35,222 nt of DNA from Candidatus Latescibacterota bacterium (GTDB lineage: Bacteria > Latescibacterota > UBA2968), in assembly GCA_022823725.1 (NCBI GenBank), contig JAJEHL010000025.1, positions 1-35,222 of the forward strand, written 5' to 3'. The notes under the pieces were generated by a model. That model had not been told where the DNA came from, did no database searches, and worked only from the letters and a program-made list of their open reading frames with translations. The position numbers were made by a program, and so were the translations under genes. This document shows positions 23,262 through 30,671 of the stretch, piece by piece. Each line of letters opens with the position of its first letter. Position 1 is the stretch's first letter.

Positions 23262-24914
23262 ATGCTAAAATACGAAGCACTGTTGGAAAAGCTAAATGAA
23301 CAAATAGAAACCATTTTGCCCCGTCAGGTCATGGATGTGGGACGAGAAGATCACGGTGGATTTGTCAGCGATGGTATTGCGGGAGCCACAAATGTGAGCG
23401 CGGTATCTACACTGGGCTATGCCTATCTTCTGGAGGGCAGTCGGTATTATCAAAGCGAAGAAATCCTGGCACGCATTCTCGCAGGTGCGACTTTTGCTCG
23501 AAAGATTCGCCGGAAGAGTGGATGTTTTGACCTGATAACAACCAATTTTGACTCATCGCCAGATACGGGCTTTCTGGTCGAGGGACTCGCGCCGGTAGTC
23601 CGCGCAGCTCGCAAAGCCAAAAATGACGGTGCAGAACAAATTGCCGAAGTACTCGGAGAAATTATTCAAACGGCGGTACCGGGCATGATCGCAGGCGGAT
23701 TTCACACGCCAAATCACCGCTGGGTATTGGTCGCCGCACTTTCTCAAGCGCTGGAATTATTCCCCGGCCTGGACGGGATGGACACCATTGAAAGCTATCT
23801 CGCCGAAACAATAGACAACAATGCCGATGGCGAATACATCGAGCGCAGTGCAGGCACATATAACGCCATCTGCAACCGTGCACTGAGATTGGCTGCCGAC
23901 GCGCTCAATCGCCCCCAACTTCTGGAACCCGTACGACGAAACCTGAATTTATCCTATCATATGTTACATGCAGACGGAACCGTTGTAACGAGTTTTTCCC
24001 GCAGACAGGACCACGGCACACGCGTAGTACTGACCAACATGGCCGATAGTTATTACAACATGGCGCGGCGTGAGGAAAATGGATTTTACGCAGCAGTTGC
24101 AGACTGGTTGTACTCCATATCCCCGGGCGGTTTGCCGTGGACGCTGGAACCATTTTTAACCCATCCCGAATGGAGAGTCGATAACCTCGAGCGCGAACCT
24201 TTGCCCGAGTCGTATGCGAAGGTTTATCCCACAGCGCGGTTGTGGCGCGTGCGGCGCGAAAAAACGAGTGCCACAGCAGGCGCAGGTATAACATCGCCAT
24301 TTGGCGTAAAACATGGGGACGTGGAATTGGCCTCGGTGAACCTGTGCGCGAGCTATTTTTCTATTGCACAATTTTCAGGCGAGACCTTTGAGGAAGTAGA
24401 TGGCAAAATCAGAATGACGCATGTAAGTCAAAGTTCAGATGGCGGCAGACCCGGTTATGACCTGCCATTGGGGCGCGAGGTCGCCTTTGAGGAATTTTAC
24501 AACTTGCGAAAAGAAAGAGATGTGTACTCACTGTCACCGCTAACGACAGCATTGGAAATTGAAGAAGTGGATAGCGGCTTTAATCTGCACGTAAAATCAG
24601 AGGGCCATGACCGCGTGCCATTTCAAATCGCGTGCGATTTTGTACCCGGTGGCGAACTGGATTTTGACAGCGGCATCGTGCGAGGCCAGGCCGCAGAGGT
24701 CGCATTCCTCAAATCCGGATATGCGACCTACCACACAGGCAACGACGCCATTTCCATAGGACCGGGCGCGTATGCCCATCGATTCTGGGCGTTGCGGGGC
24801 AGCGAGTCCGCCCCCACCGCCTTCCGCGTATTGATGACATTTACGACGCCAGTGGATCACATGCTGAAAATCAGATGCGGGACATGGTCGGCCGCAGAGG
24901 AGAAACTCGTTTAG
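23262..24914 (+). CDS. heparinase II/III-like protein (putative polysaccharide-processing enzyme)
   Basis: A 550-residue protein. The first half is mostly alpha-helical with A-D-G-E-Y-I-E-R-S-A-G-T-Y-N (195-208) and H-A-D-G-T-V-V-T-S-F, reminiscent of the alpha/alpha toroid of heparinase-type lyases. The second half is beta-rich, as in the C-terminal sandwich of those enzymes. Catalytic residues cannot be named with confidence, and there is no signal peptide. ATG 23262 is preceded by GGAGG at 7 bases, so I use it rather than an upstream in-frame start. It is not in an obvious operon; the downstream propeller gene converges on it after 19 bases. It may serve glycan breakdown, as may the sulfatase and propeller proteins. 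Confidence 0.55.
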   Translation: MLKYEALLEKLNEQIETILPRQVMDVGREDHGGFVSDGIAGATNVSAVSTLGYAYLLEGSRYYQSEEILARILAGATFARKIRRKSGCFDLITTNFDSSPDTGFLVEGLAPVVRAARKAKNDGAEQIAEVLGEIIQTAVPGMIAGGFHTPNHRWVLVAALSQALELFPGLDGMDTIESYLAETIDNNADGEYIERSAGTYNAICNRALRLAADALNRPQLLEPVRRNLNLSYHMLHADGTVVTSFSRRQDHGTRVVLTNMADSYYNMARREENGFYAAVADWLYSISPGGLPWTLEPFLTHPEWRVDNLEREPLPESYAKVYPTARLWRVRREKTSATAGAGITSPFGVKHGDVELASVNLCASYFSIAQFSGETFEEVDGKIRMTHVSQSSDGGRPGYDLPLGREVAFEEFYNLRKERDVYSLSPLTTALEIEEVDSGFNLHVKSEGHDRVPFQIACDFVPGGELDFDSGIVRGQAAEVAFLKSGYATYHTGNDAISIGPGAYAHRFWALRGSESAPTAFRVLMTFTTPVDHMLKIRCGTWSAAEEKLV

Positions 24915-24933
24915 CCACTATGCCCCACCTGTA

Positions 24934-25884
24934 TCACGGCGCAATAGCCACCGCGCGAACTTCGCCGAACTCGCGGGTGATTTTGGTCCAGGAATCGCCA
25001 TTATCGGTGCTGCTAAAAAGTTGTCCAGCAATACTATACGCTATGATCAAATTCTGCACTGCGGGATTGTGGGAAATTGCCCAAACTGTGCTATTGGTAT
25101 TGCCACCCAGATCGGCGCGCTCCCACGAATTTCCCAGATCAGAAGTGTAGAACAGCCCCCCCTCATCGCCTGGCGGTCCATTTCCCGCGCCGACATACAC
25201 CCGACCATTTGACATATAGAGCACTCCCCTGCAATAGGGCCAGGGAAACTCTGCTTTCACATTGAGCCGTGTCCAATGCGTCATATCGGTTGTGATGCAC
25301 ACATCATTATTAGTACCTGCCACAAGTGTCTTCGGACTTCCGGGCACAAGCGCGAGGCCGTGAATGTCGAGACTCGAAAGCCCCTCATTGCCAGATGTCC
25401 ATGTCTCCCCGCCATCTCTACTGATCCGCATGCCGTCGATTTCAATACCCGCATAGACAGTCTGATCATCTGTCGGATCTATGATAATAGTCGTGACGCG
25501 CGGAATAATAGCACCACAATCCTCGACGAGATCCACGGAAAGTTGCTTCCATGTCTCACCACCATCGTCCGACCGAAACAGCGCAGAAGGACATGTCCCA
25601 GCATAAACCGTATTTGGCCGTTTGGGGTGGATCGCAATGGACCAGATTTGCATACCGTTCATAGGAGAATCCAATTTTTCCCAACTGTCTCCCCCATTTT
25701 GCGAGCGATAAATACCGGTCTCTGTCCCCGCAAAGAGAATTGACGCATCGTCTGGATGCACAGCAATGGCGCGAATATCCGATTCAGAGAACATACCACT
25801 GCTCGTGCGCCGCCATGAGTCGCCACCATCTTCGCTTCGCCAAACGCCCTGACCAATTGTGCCGACATAAATAGTTGGTGCCAT
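24934..25884 (-). CDS. Asp-box (BNR) beta-propeller protein, YCF48/sortilin-like
   Basis: A 316-residue protein made of at least six Asp-box repeats: SEDGGDSW, SQNGGDSW, SDDGGETW, SRDGGETW, TSDLGNSW and STDNGDSW. They occur at regular intervals of roughly 40-50 residues, each preceded by a strand of the V-Y-A-G type. This is a whole propeller with no catalytic domain attached. There is no signal peptide. GGAGGAATCACA precedes the ATG. Relatives act as binding scaffolds or photosystem-type assembly factors as well as glycosidases, so function is open. Confidence 0.8.
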   Translation of the reverse strand: MAPTIYVGTIGQGVWRSEDGGDSWRRTSSGMFSESDIRAIAVHPDDASILFAGTETGIYRSQNGGDSWEKLDSPMNGMQIWSIAIHPKRPNTVYAGTCPSALFRSDDGGETWKQLSVDLVEDCGAIIPRVTTIIIDPTDDQTVYAGIEIDGMRISRDGGETWTSGNEGLSSLDIHGLALVPGSPKTLVAGTNNDVCITTDMTHWTRLNVKAEFPWPYCRGVLYMSNGRVYVGAGNGPPGDEGGLFYTSDLGNSWERADLGGNTNSTVWAISHNPAVQNLIIAYSIAGQLFSSTDNGDSWTKITREFGEVRAVAIAP

Positions 25885-25969
25885 TGTGATTCCTCCTGAT
25901 TGAATTTCTTAAATACCTTAAGTGGTAAAATACAACAGAAACAAGAAAAAACAAGAAATGAAAAATGGA

Positions 25970-25998
25970 TTGTGTAAATACCTGTAAATGGTTATATT
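25970..25998 (+). promoter_or_regulatory. probable rpsT promoter
   Basis: TTGTGT (25970-25975) and TATATT (25993-25998) are separated by 17 bases, 43 bases before the rpsT start codon. Confidence 0.5.
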
Positions 25999-26041
25999 TT
26001 GTGTTTTATATTCTGTAAAAATCTCTAAGGAGGTGAAGCCC

Positions 26042-26299
26042 TTGCCCAAACTGGCATCTTCAAAAAAACGCATGCGCCAGGCTGAAAGAGCCAGGCTCCG
26101 CAACAAAAGCACGCGCTCATCTTTGCGCACTTCTCTAAAAAAAATCCTGGAAACAAATAGCAAAGAAGAAGCGGAAGCACTGCTCAATAGCACACAGTCC
26201 GCAATTGACAAAACAGCTCAAAAAGGCGTTATCCACCGCAATGCGGCCGCCCGATACAAATCGAAAGTACGGCGCCACGTCGCTGCCCTTGAATCGTAA
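26042..26299 (+). CDS. rpsT: 30S ribosomal protein S20, starting at UUG
   Basis: The 85-residue protein binds 16S rRNA in the small subunit. Its basic N-terminus P-K-L-A-S-S-K-K-R-M-R-Q-A-E-R and the R-N-K-S-T-R-S-S-L-R-T segment match S20, and the end H-R-N-A-A-A-R-Y-K-S-K is also typical. The best start is TTG 26042, 8 bases after a near-perfect AAGGAGGTG. The only in-frame ATG/GTG starts lie before the SD and add residues not found in S20. The use of UUG is notable because E. coli rpsT also starts at UUG as part of its autoregulation. A terminator follows after about 20 bases. Confidence 0.92.
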   Translation: MPKLASSKKRMRQAERARLRNKSTRSSLRTSLKKILETNSKEEAEALLNSTQSAIDKTAQKGVIHRNAAARYKSKVRRHVAALES

Positions 26300-26320
26300 A
26301 ATATCTGCAAAAACAAAAAG

Positions 26321-26354
26321 ACCCGGCATCTTTTAAGATTGCCGGGTTTTTTTA
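26321..26354. terminator. bidirectional rho-independent terminator
   Basis: ACCCGGCATCTTTTAAGATTGCCGGGT folds as a G+C-rich stem with a small bulge. T-runs follow on both strands (26347-26353 on plus, the rc of AAAAAG near 26312-26320 on minus). It ends the convergent rpsT and cysK transcripts. Confidence 0.85.
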
Positions 26355-26369
26355 TTGTAGTCGCGTGCA

Positions 26370-27290
26370 TCAGCCAAACAAAAACGTACCCAAATATCGT
26401 TCACCGGTATCGCACAATATCGTTGCAACCTTCTGTTGGGGTCTCATCGCTGAAGCGACAACAACGGCCGCGTGCGCTGCTGCACCCGACGAAATCCCCA
26501 CCAGCAAGCCCTCTTCGCGCGCCAACCGCTTTGACATCTTGCGCGCATCCGAATTAGATACGGCAATCACGCGATCCAGTATTTCCGTATTCAGCACATC
26601 TGGAATCATGCCTGCGCCCAGACCATCGATCTCAGTCGGACCGGGAGCTCCACCCGATAACACCGCAGAATCCCTCGGCTCTACCCCGACGACTACGACG
26701 TCTGATCGCACCTGCTTAAAGACCTCGCCCACGCCAGTTACGGTCCCCCCCGTTCCCACACCGGCGACAAAAGCATCGGGAACACCCTCGAGTTGTGAAA
26801 TCATCTCGCGGGCGGTGGTCTGCCGGTGAATCTCGGGATTGGCGGGATTTTCAAACTGCATCGGAATAAAACAGTTTTTATCCTTAAGCGTCCACGCTTT
26901 CTCAATCGCACCCCGCATCCCCTCTCGGGCGGGTGTTAGCACAACCTCGGCACCATAAGCTTTGAGCAATCGGGTGCGCTCGTCGCTGACGCCTTCGGGC
27001 ATGGTAATAATCAGCCGATAATTTTTTATTGCAGCCACCATGGCAAGGCCAATACCCGTATTGCCACTGGTCGATTCCACAATGGTCATACCGGGTTTAA
27101 GCTGCCCATTTTTCTCCGCAGCCTCAACCATAGCGAGAGCCGTGCGATCTTTTACACTCCCCGCCGGGTTAAAAAATTCCAATTTCGCCCAGACCTGAGC
27201 ACCATTTGCAGGTCCCACCGAGTTCAGTTGTACCATGGGCGTGTTGCCCACCAGGTCCAGCACCGTATGTCCTGTTTTCGCGCCATCCAT
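26370..27290 (-). CDS. cysK: cysteine synthase (CysK-like O-acetylserine sulfhydrylase)
   Basis: A 306-residue fold-type II PLP enzyme. N-P-A-G-S-V-K-D-R (41-49) holds the Schiff-base K47, ESTSGNTGIG the substrate-binding loop, and V-G-T-G-G-T-V-T-G-V-G the phosphate-binding glycines, as in CysK. It makes cysteine from O-acetylserine and sulfide. I choose ATG 27290: it lies 2 bases after the stop of the Rrf2 gene, and the sequence from MDGAKTGHTVLDLVGNTP is the usual CysK start. A longer frame from 27401 overlaps the Rrf2 gene. It is the last gene of the leftward cysteine cluster and is translationally coupled to the regulator. It differs clearly from the CysM-like enzyme in the same cluster. 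Confidence 0.9.
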   Translation of the reverse strand: MDGAKTGHTVLDLVGNTPMVQLNSVGPANGAQVWAKLEFFNPAGSVKDRTALAMVEAAEKNGQLKPGMTIVESTSGNTGIGLAMVAAIKNYRLIITMPEGVSDERTRLLKAYGAEVVLTPAREGMRGAIEKAWTLKDKNCFIPMQFENPANPEIHRQTTAREMISQLEGVPDAFVAGVGTGGTVTGVGEVFKQVRSDVVVVGVEPRDSAVLSGGAPGPTEIDGLGAGMIPDVLNTEILDRVIAVSNSDARKMSKRLAREEGLLVGISSGAAAHAAVVVASAMRPQQKVATILCDTGERYLGTFLFG

Positions 27291-27292
27291 AA

Positions 27293-27724
27293 TCAAATCC
27301 GGAATGTGACAGGCATCTGACGCGCCCGATACTTTTGACACAAATCGGCAAATGTCACCGATGACAGGACATCGTGTACAGCAGTTCCCACAGCTTCCCA
27401 CACGTCATTGAGCACATCTGTTCCCGCATCCTCAGCCTTTTCGCGCTTATCCACCAAATTGACAGGTCCCTCCAGAGCAGCCAACACCTCTTCCACAGTC
27501 AGTTCATCCGGACGTCTCAACAACACATGTCCACCTTTGGGACCGCGAATGCTGTGTACCAAACCAGCTTGCCGCAAAAGATTGAGCAACTGAACCAAAT
27601 ACGCTTCGGGGATGTGTTGTCGCGCAGCGATATCTGTGCGTAAAATTGGCCCTTCACCATCGTGCAGACACAGATCTAAGACCGCGCGTAAACCATAGTC
27701 ACCTTTAGCGGAAATATGCATCAT
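27293..27724 (-). CDS. Rrf2-family regulator (CymR-like)
   Basis: A 143-residue winged-helix regulator. The N-terminus M-H-I-S-A-K-G-D-Y-G-L-R-A-V-L-D-L and the wing S-I-R-G-P-K-G-G-H are Rrf2 signatures. The three Cys that hold the Fe-S cluster of IscR are absent; only two Cys are present, far apart (about residues 19 and 129). Position between the sulfur-carrier gene and cysK suggests a CymR-like repressor of cysteine synthesis that senses O-acetylserine or cysteine synthase state. This is inference from context. It is 16 bases downstream of the carrier gene and 2 bases upstream of cysK. No strong SD is visible. Confidence 0.85.
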   Translation of the reverse strand: MMHISAKGDYGLRAVLDLCLHDGEGPILRTDIAARQHIPEAYLVQLLNLLRQAGLVHSIRGPKGGHVLLRRPDELTVEEVLAALEGPVNLVDKREKAEDAGTDVLNDVWEAVGTAVHDVLSSVTFADLCQKYRARQMPVTFRI

Positions 27725-27740
27725 AAGTCAGATATACCGA

Positions 27741-28025
27741 TTAAAAGAGACACCCGCCAGCAATCGCAGGCACAATAGTCACCTGATCGCCGTCTTTGAG
27801 ATCCGTATTGGGGCCATCCAAAAAGCGAATATCCTCTTCGTTGACATACACATTGACAAAGCGTCGAATAGCGCCCGACTCATCGACCATGTGCTCCTTA
27901 ATGCCCGTATGTTGTGCTTCGAGATTGTCGATAGCTTCCCCAACCGTCGCGCCCTGCACTTCTACATCGGATTGATCACCTGTAAACTTGCGCAAAGGCG
28001 TTGGAATCCGAACTGTTACAGCCAT
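27741..28025 (-). CDS. cysO: MoaD/ThiS-like sulfur carrier protein (CysO-like), precursor with a C-terminal CLF extension
   Basis: This 94-residue ubiquitin-fold protein ends V-P-A-I-A-G-G-C-L-F. Carriers of this type work as a Gly-Gly thiocarboxylate, so the three residues after G90-G91 must be removed first. The JAMM protease encoded just upstream is the obvious candidate, as for QbsD acting on QbsE. In the mycobacterial CysO pathway the thiocarboxylate gives its sulfur to CysM to make cysteine. The strong SD AAAAGGAGG precedes the ATG. Genes upstream are the protease (22 bases) and CysM-like synthase; an Rrf2 regulator follows. Confidence 0.85.
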   Translation of the reverse strand: MAVTVRIPTPLRKFTGDQSDVEVQGATVGEAIDNLEAQHTGIKEHMVDESGAIRRFVNVYVNEEDIRFLDGPNTDLKDGDQVTIVPAIAGGCLF

Positions 28026-28047
28026 TTGTTACCTCCTTTTTTATATT

Positions 28048-28503
28048 TTACTTAATCTCCACTTCCTCAAATTTTGACGAAGAATCACGCCATTGAAAAA
28101 CTTTTTCCCCACCGATATCGACCCGGGCATCTTTTACTGGAATAATGGGATATACCACGCCCGGATAGGTTGGCTCACCAAAAAATGTCGCTGCGTCTTG
28201 ATCCTCCTGGGAAAAATAAGCATCTACATCGATATGCGAATGGTAGATCGCGACAATCCGCCCGCCCGCTTGCTCCGCCTCCGATTGAATTTTCATCACA
28301 TGCATATCGTTCATGCGATAGGCCGTCCTGGAAGTGCGCGGATGGGTTTCGGGGTCGGCAGCGTGCAATTTATCCTGGATATTCTCACACGGATGGATCA
28401 CCTGCACCCCCGAGGCATCTTCGGTCACAATACCGCAACACTCAGCCGGGTATTCCCGCTGTGCGTGGACAAACATGGCGTCCCAAATCGCTTTGTCAAA
28501 CAT
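28048..28503 (-). CDS. mec: JAMM-family metalloprotease (Mec-like)
   Basis: A 151-residue zinc peptidase with a complete JAMM motif: E21 (Y-P-A-E-C-C-G) and H88-S-H90-x7-S98-x2-D101 (YHSHIDVDAYFSQED). In mycobacteria Mec+ frees cysteine from the CysO adduct; in pseudomonads QbsD trims the carrier to Gly-Gly. Here both jobs are plausible, because the carrier has a C-terminal extension. The start at ATG 28503, 2 bases after the CysM stop and behind GGAGAGG, is better than an upstream start that would overlap cysM. It lies between its two presumed partners. Confidence 0.9.
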   Translation of the reverse strand: MFDKAIWDAMFVHAQREYPAECCGIVTEDASGVQVIHPCENIQDKLHAADPETHPRTSRTAYRMNDMHVMKIQSEAEQAGGRIVAIYHSHIDVDAYFSQEDQDAATFFGEPTYPGVVYPIIPVKDARVDIGGEKVFQWRDSSSKFEEVEIK

Positions 28504-28505
28504 CG

Positions 28506-29450
28506 CTACCTCTCCAGATCGAGCCGCCACAGGGGCGTACTCATGTACTTTTCACCACTATCGGGAAACAGCGTGACGATAACCCCTTCATCTATCGTCT
28601 CGGCAACTTTTAGAGCAGCGGCCATCGCCGCACCACACGACTGCCCCACCAGCAAACCCATATCTCGCGTCAACCACCGCGCAATATCATACGCATCTTC
28701 CGTCTCAATCCGAATCTTCTGATCCCACACCGATGGATCGTAAATGCCTGGCACAATGGACACATCCATATTTTTCAGGCCCTCAATCCCGTGAAATTCG
28801 GGTGGCTCAACAGCAATAATCTGCACATCGGGATTAAATCCCTTCAACCCCCTGCCAGTACCCATTACAGTACCACTCGTGCCCAACGTCGCCACAAAAT
28901 GCGTCACTCTGCCCTGTGTCTGCGACCAGATTTCCGGTGCCGTGTGCAAATAATGTGCCCTGGAATTGGACGGGTTATTGTACTGATCGGGTTTGTAATA
29001 CAAATCGGGATTTGAAGATAGGATGTCTCGACACTTCAAAATAGCACCATCTGAGCCTTCAAGAGGGTCGCTCAACACCAGATCAGCCCCATAAGACTGA
29101 ATGACGTATCGCCGCTCAATGCTCACGCTCTCGGGCATGACCAACTCGACGCGATATCCCTTTGCCGCACCGATCATGGCATACGCAATACCCGTATTGC
29201 CCGAAGTCGAATCCAGAATCACCTTCTCTGGCGTGAGCACCCCTGCTTTTTCGGCATCTTCAATCATCTGCAAAGCGGGGCGATCCTTGACCGATCCGCC
29301 CGGGTTAAACATCTCCAACTTCGCCCAGATTTCAACCTCGGGATTGATCTTGTCACCCAATTCCCGGATACGCAACAGCGGCGTATTGCCTATCGCACCG
29401 AGAATCGAGTGTCGGATACCAGAACTCTTTGATAGCTTTTTGCTACGCAT
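28506..29450 (-). CDS. cysM: CysM-like cysteine synthase, presumed to use the carrier thiocarboxylate
   Basis: A 314-residue PLP enzyme. F-N-P-G-G-S-V-K-D-R-P-A holds K55, STSGNTGIA the Ser/Thr loop, and L-G-T-S-G-T-V-M-G-T-G-R the glycine loop. The closest family I recall is mycobacterial CysM, an O-phosphoserine sulfhydrylase that accepts sulfur from the CysO thiocarboxylate. The segment equivalent to its ALR220NMD reads GLK226NMD, so the phosphate-reading Arg is a Lys. Either substrate (O-phosphoserine or O-acetylserine) is possible. It is the first gene of the carrier cluster, with its own probable promoter in the cysH 3' end. A ribosome binding site is not obvious at ATG 29450. Confidence 0.88.
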   Translation of the reverse strand: MRSKKLSKSSGIRHSILGAIGNTPLLRIRELGDKINPEVEIWAKLEMFNPGGSVKDRPALQMIEDAEKAGVLTPEKVILDSTSGNTGIAYAMIGAAKGYRVELVMPESVSIERRYVIQSYGADLVLSDPLEGSDGAILKCRDILSSNPDLYYKPDQYNNPSNSRAHYLHTAPEIWSQTQGRVTHFVATLGTSGTVMGTGRGLKGFNPDVQIIAVEPPEFHGIEGLKNMDVSIVPGIYDPSVWDQKIRIETEDAYDIARWLTRDMGLLVGQSCGAAMAAALKVAETIDEGVIVTLFPDSGEKYMSTPLWRLDLER

Positions 29451-29539
29451 AAATTAGCCGTTGTGAATAAAGAAATTGATATCGCCCACGCGCTTCCATA
29501 AACCAAAAACGACCCCACGAGAGGGCCGCGATTACATCC

Positions 29540-29568
29540 AAATAATACTATTTTCGACATTATGTCAA
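29540..29568 (-). promoter_or_regulatory. probable promoter of the cysM-mec-cysO cluster
   Basis: On the minus strand TTGACA (29563-29568, overlapping the cysH stop) is followed after 17 bases by TTATTT (29540-29545), a weak -10. GACAT-A-ATGTC (plus 29556-29566), an 11-bp inverted repeat, lies over the -35 and could bind a regulator such as the local Rrf2 protein. Confidence 0.45.
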
Positions 29569-30311
29569 GATTCAACAGGCACGGCATTGACCGCCGCATC
29601 AATCGGCTGTAAAAAGGTGTGAATACCGCACTCTGTCTTATCTGAACCCGCCCAACGACCAGCGCGTTCGTCTGCATCTGCATCCACAGCTTTAGTGCAG
29701 GGCCAGCATCCTATCGTGGCAAAGCCCTGATCCATCAAGGGATTATAGAGCACATCGTGTTCGACAATATAATCCCAGACCTGTTTGCGAGTCCATGGTG
29801 CCATGGGATTCAATTTGAGCAATGCGCGACCATCTGTCTCATAGTATTCCAGAATGGAAATTTGGCTGCGGGTATCGCCCTGATCTCGCCGACGGCTATT
29901 AATCCAGCCATTCAACTGGGACAACTTGCGCTGCAAAGGCTCGACTTTTCTCAACCAGCAACAGCGGTCGGCATCCCGCTTGTAGAGTTCATCACCGTAA
30001 TCACGCGCTTGCTCTTCAACACTCAAACGGGAATGCACCCGCTCAATCTCAATCCCATAGCGCGCCTCCACGCGGTCGATCAAACTCAGAGTTTCGGGAA
30101 ACAGAAAACCCGTGTCAATTGTAAATACGGGAATTTGTGGCGCGACCTTTTGCATCACATCGAGCAAGACCATGCCGCTGGCACCAAAAGCAGTACCAAA
30201 TGCCACGCGAGAACCCAGCGTCTCCCATGCCCAGATCAAAATATCTTCCAGAGGTGCCGTTTCAAGGGCCAGGGACTGCGCGTTCAATTTTTCGCGAGTA
30301 AGCACAAACAT
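29565..30311 (-). CDS. cysH: assimilatory adenylyl-sulfate / phosphoadenylyl-sulfate reductase
   Basis: A 248-residue enzyme that reduces activated sulfate to sulfite. It has the iron-sulfur Cys set C117-C118 (R-C-C-W-L-R-K-V-E-P-L) and C202-x2-C205 (IGCWPC), plus the catalytic C228 in T-E-C-G-I-H. The four-Cys cluster motif marks the APS-type (or dual) reductases rather than E. coli-type PAPS reductases. AGGAG directly abuts the ATG at 30311, giving zero spacing; the GTG two codons later (30305) would have 6 bases, so translation may begin there. It supplies sulfite for the cysteine genes that follow on the same strand. Sulfite reductase and ATP sulfurylase are not in the window. Confidence 0.92.
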   Translation of the reverse strand: MFVLTREKLNAQSLALETAPLEDILIWAWETLGSRVAFGTAFGASGMVLLDVMQKVAPQIPVFTIDTGFLFPETLSLIDRVEARYGIEIERVHSRLSVEEQARDYGDELYKRDADRCCWLRKVEPLQRKLSQLNGWINSRRRDQGDTRSQISILEYYETDGRALLKLNPMAPWTRKQVWDYIVEHDVLYNPLMDQGFATIGCWPCTKAVDADADERAGRWAGSDKTECGIHTFLQPIDAAVNAVPVES

Positions 30312-30338
30312 CTCCTATTCTTGAGTTCGTTGATTCAC

Positions 30339-30367
30339 AATATATTTAATACCCGTTGTCATGTCAA
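30339..30367 (-). promoter_or_regulatory. probable sigma70 promoter of cysH
   Basis: On the minus strand TTGACA (30362-30367) and TATATT (30339-30344) are exactly 17 bases apart, a near-consensus promoter. It lies 27 bases upstream of the start codon. Confidence 0.7.
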
Positions 30368-30476
30368 GTTGCCGCGCAATATCGCGGTCCCAAATATAAA
30401 TTTCGTTTATAACTTTCTTGACCTTTGCAAAACAATGTAATAGATTTATCTACTATATTTACTCGCAATGGGCACG

Positions 30477-30508
30477 AAAAAAGCCCTGAAATCATTGTGA
30501 TTCAGGGC
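30477..30508 (-). terminator. terminator of the tRNA-Lys gene
   Basis: GCCCTGAA (30483-30490) and TTCAGGGC (30501-30508) form an 8-bp stem; read on the minus strand it is followed by a T-run (rc of the A-run at 30477-30482). It lies just beyond the tRNA 3' end. Confidence 0.8.
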
Positions 30509-30518
30509 CGTTTTGTAA

Positions 30519-30594
30519 TGGTGAGCGCGGCAGGATTCGAACCTGCGACCCACGGCTTAAAAGGCCGTTGCTCTACCGCCTGAGCTACGCGCCC
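30519..30594 (-). tRNA. trnK: tRNA-Lys (anticodon TTT), CCA encoded
   Basis: A complete 76-base cloverleaf: acceptor stem GGGCGCG / CGCGCTC with one G-U pair, D-arm with AGCTCAGGCGGTAGAGC, anticodon stem ACGGC / GCCGT around loop CTTTTAA (anticodon TTT), and T-arm GGTTCGAATCC. The 3' CCA is in the DNA. A terminator follows. Confidence 0.97.
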
Positions 30595-30671
30595 ATCCAG
30601 AATTTTGGTTGAGAGTTTGAAAATATACCATTCTGCCGAAATCTGTCAAGCAAAAGGAAAAAAATAATCCC

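Noticed and set aside
26370-27401. Longer cysK frame starting at 27401
   Set aside because: The first 37 codons overlap the Rrf2 gene and do not match CysK; ATG 27290 fits the family and spacing.
30312-30480. Possible sulfur-related riboswitch upstream of cysH
   Set aside because: No SAM- or cysteine-type riboswitch core was recognisable; a near-consensus promoter explains the region.
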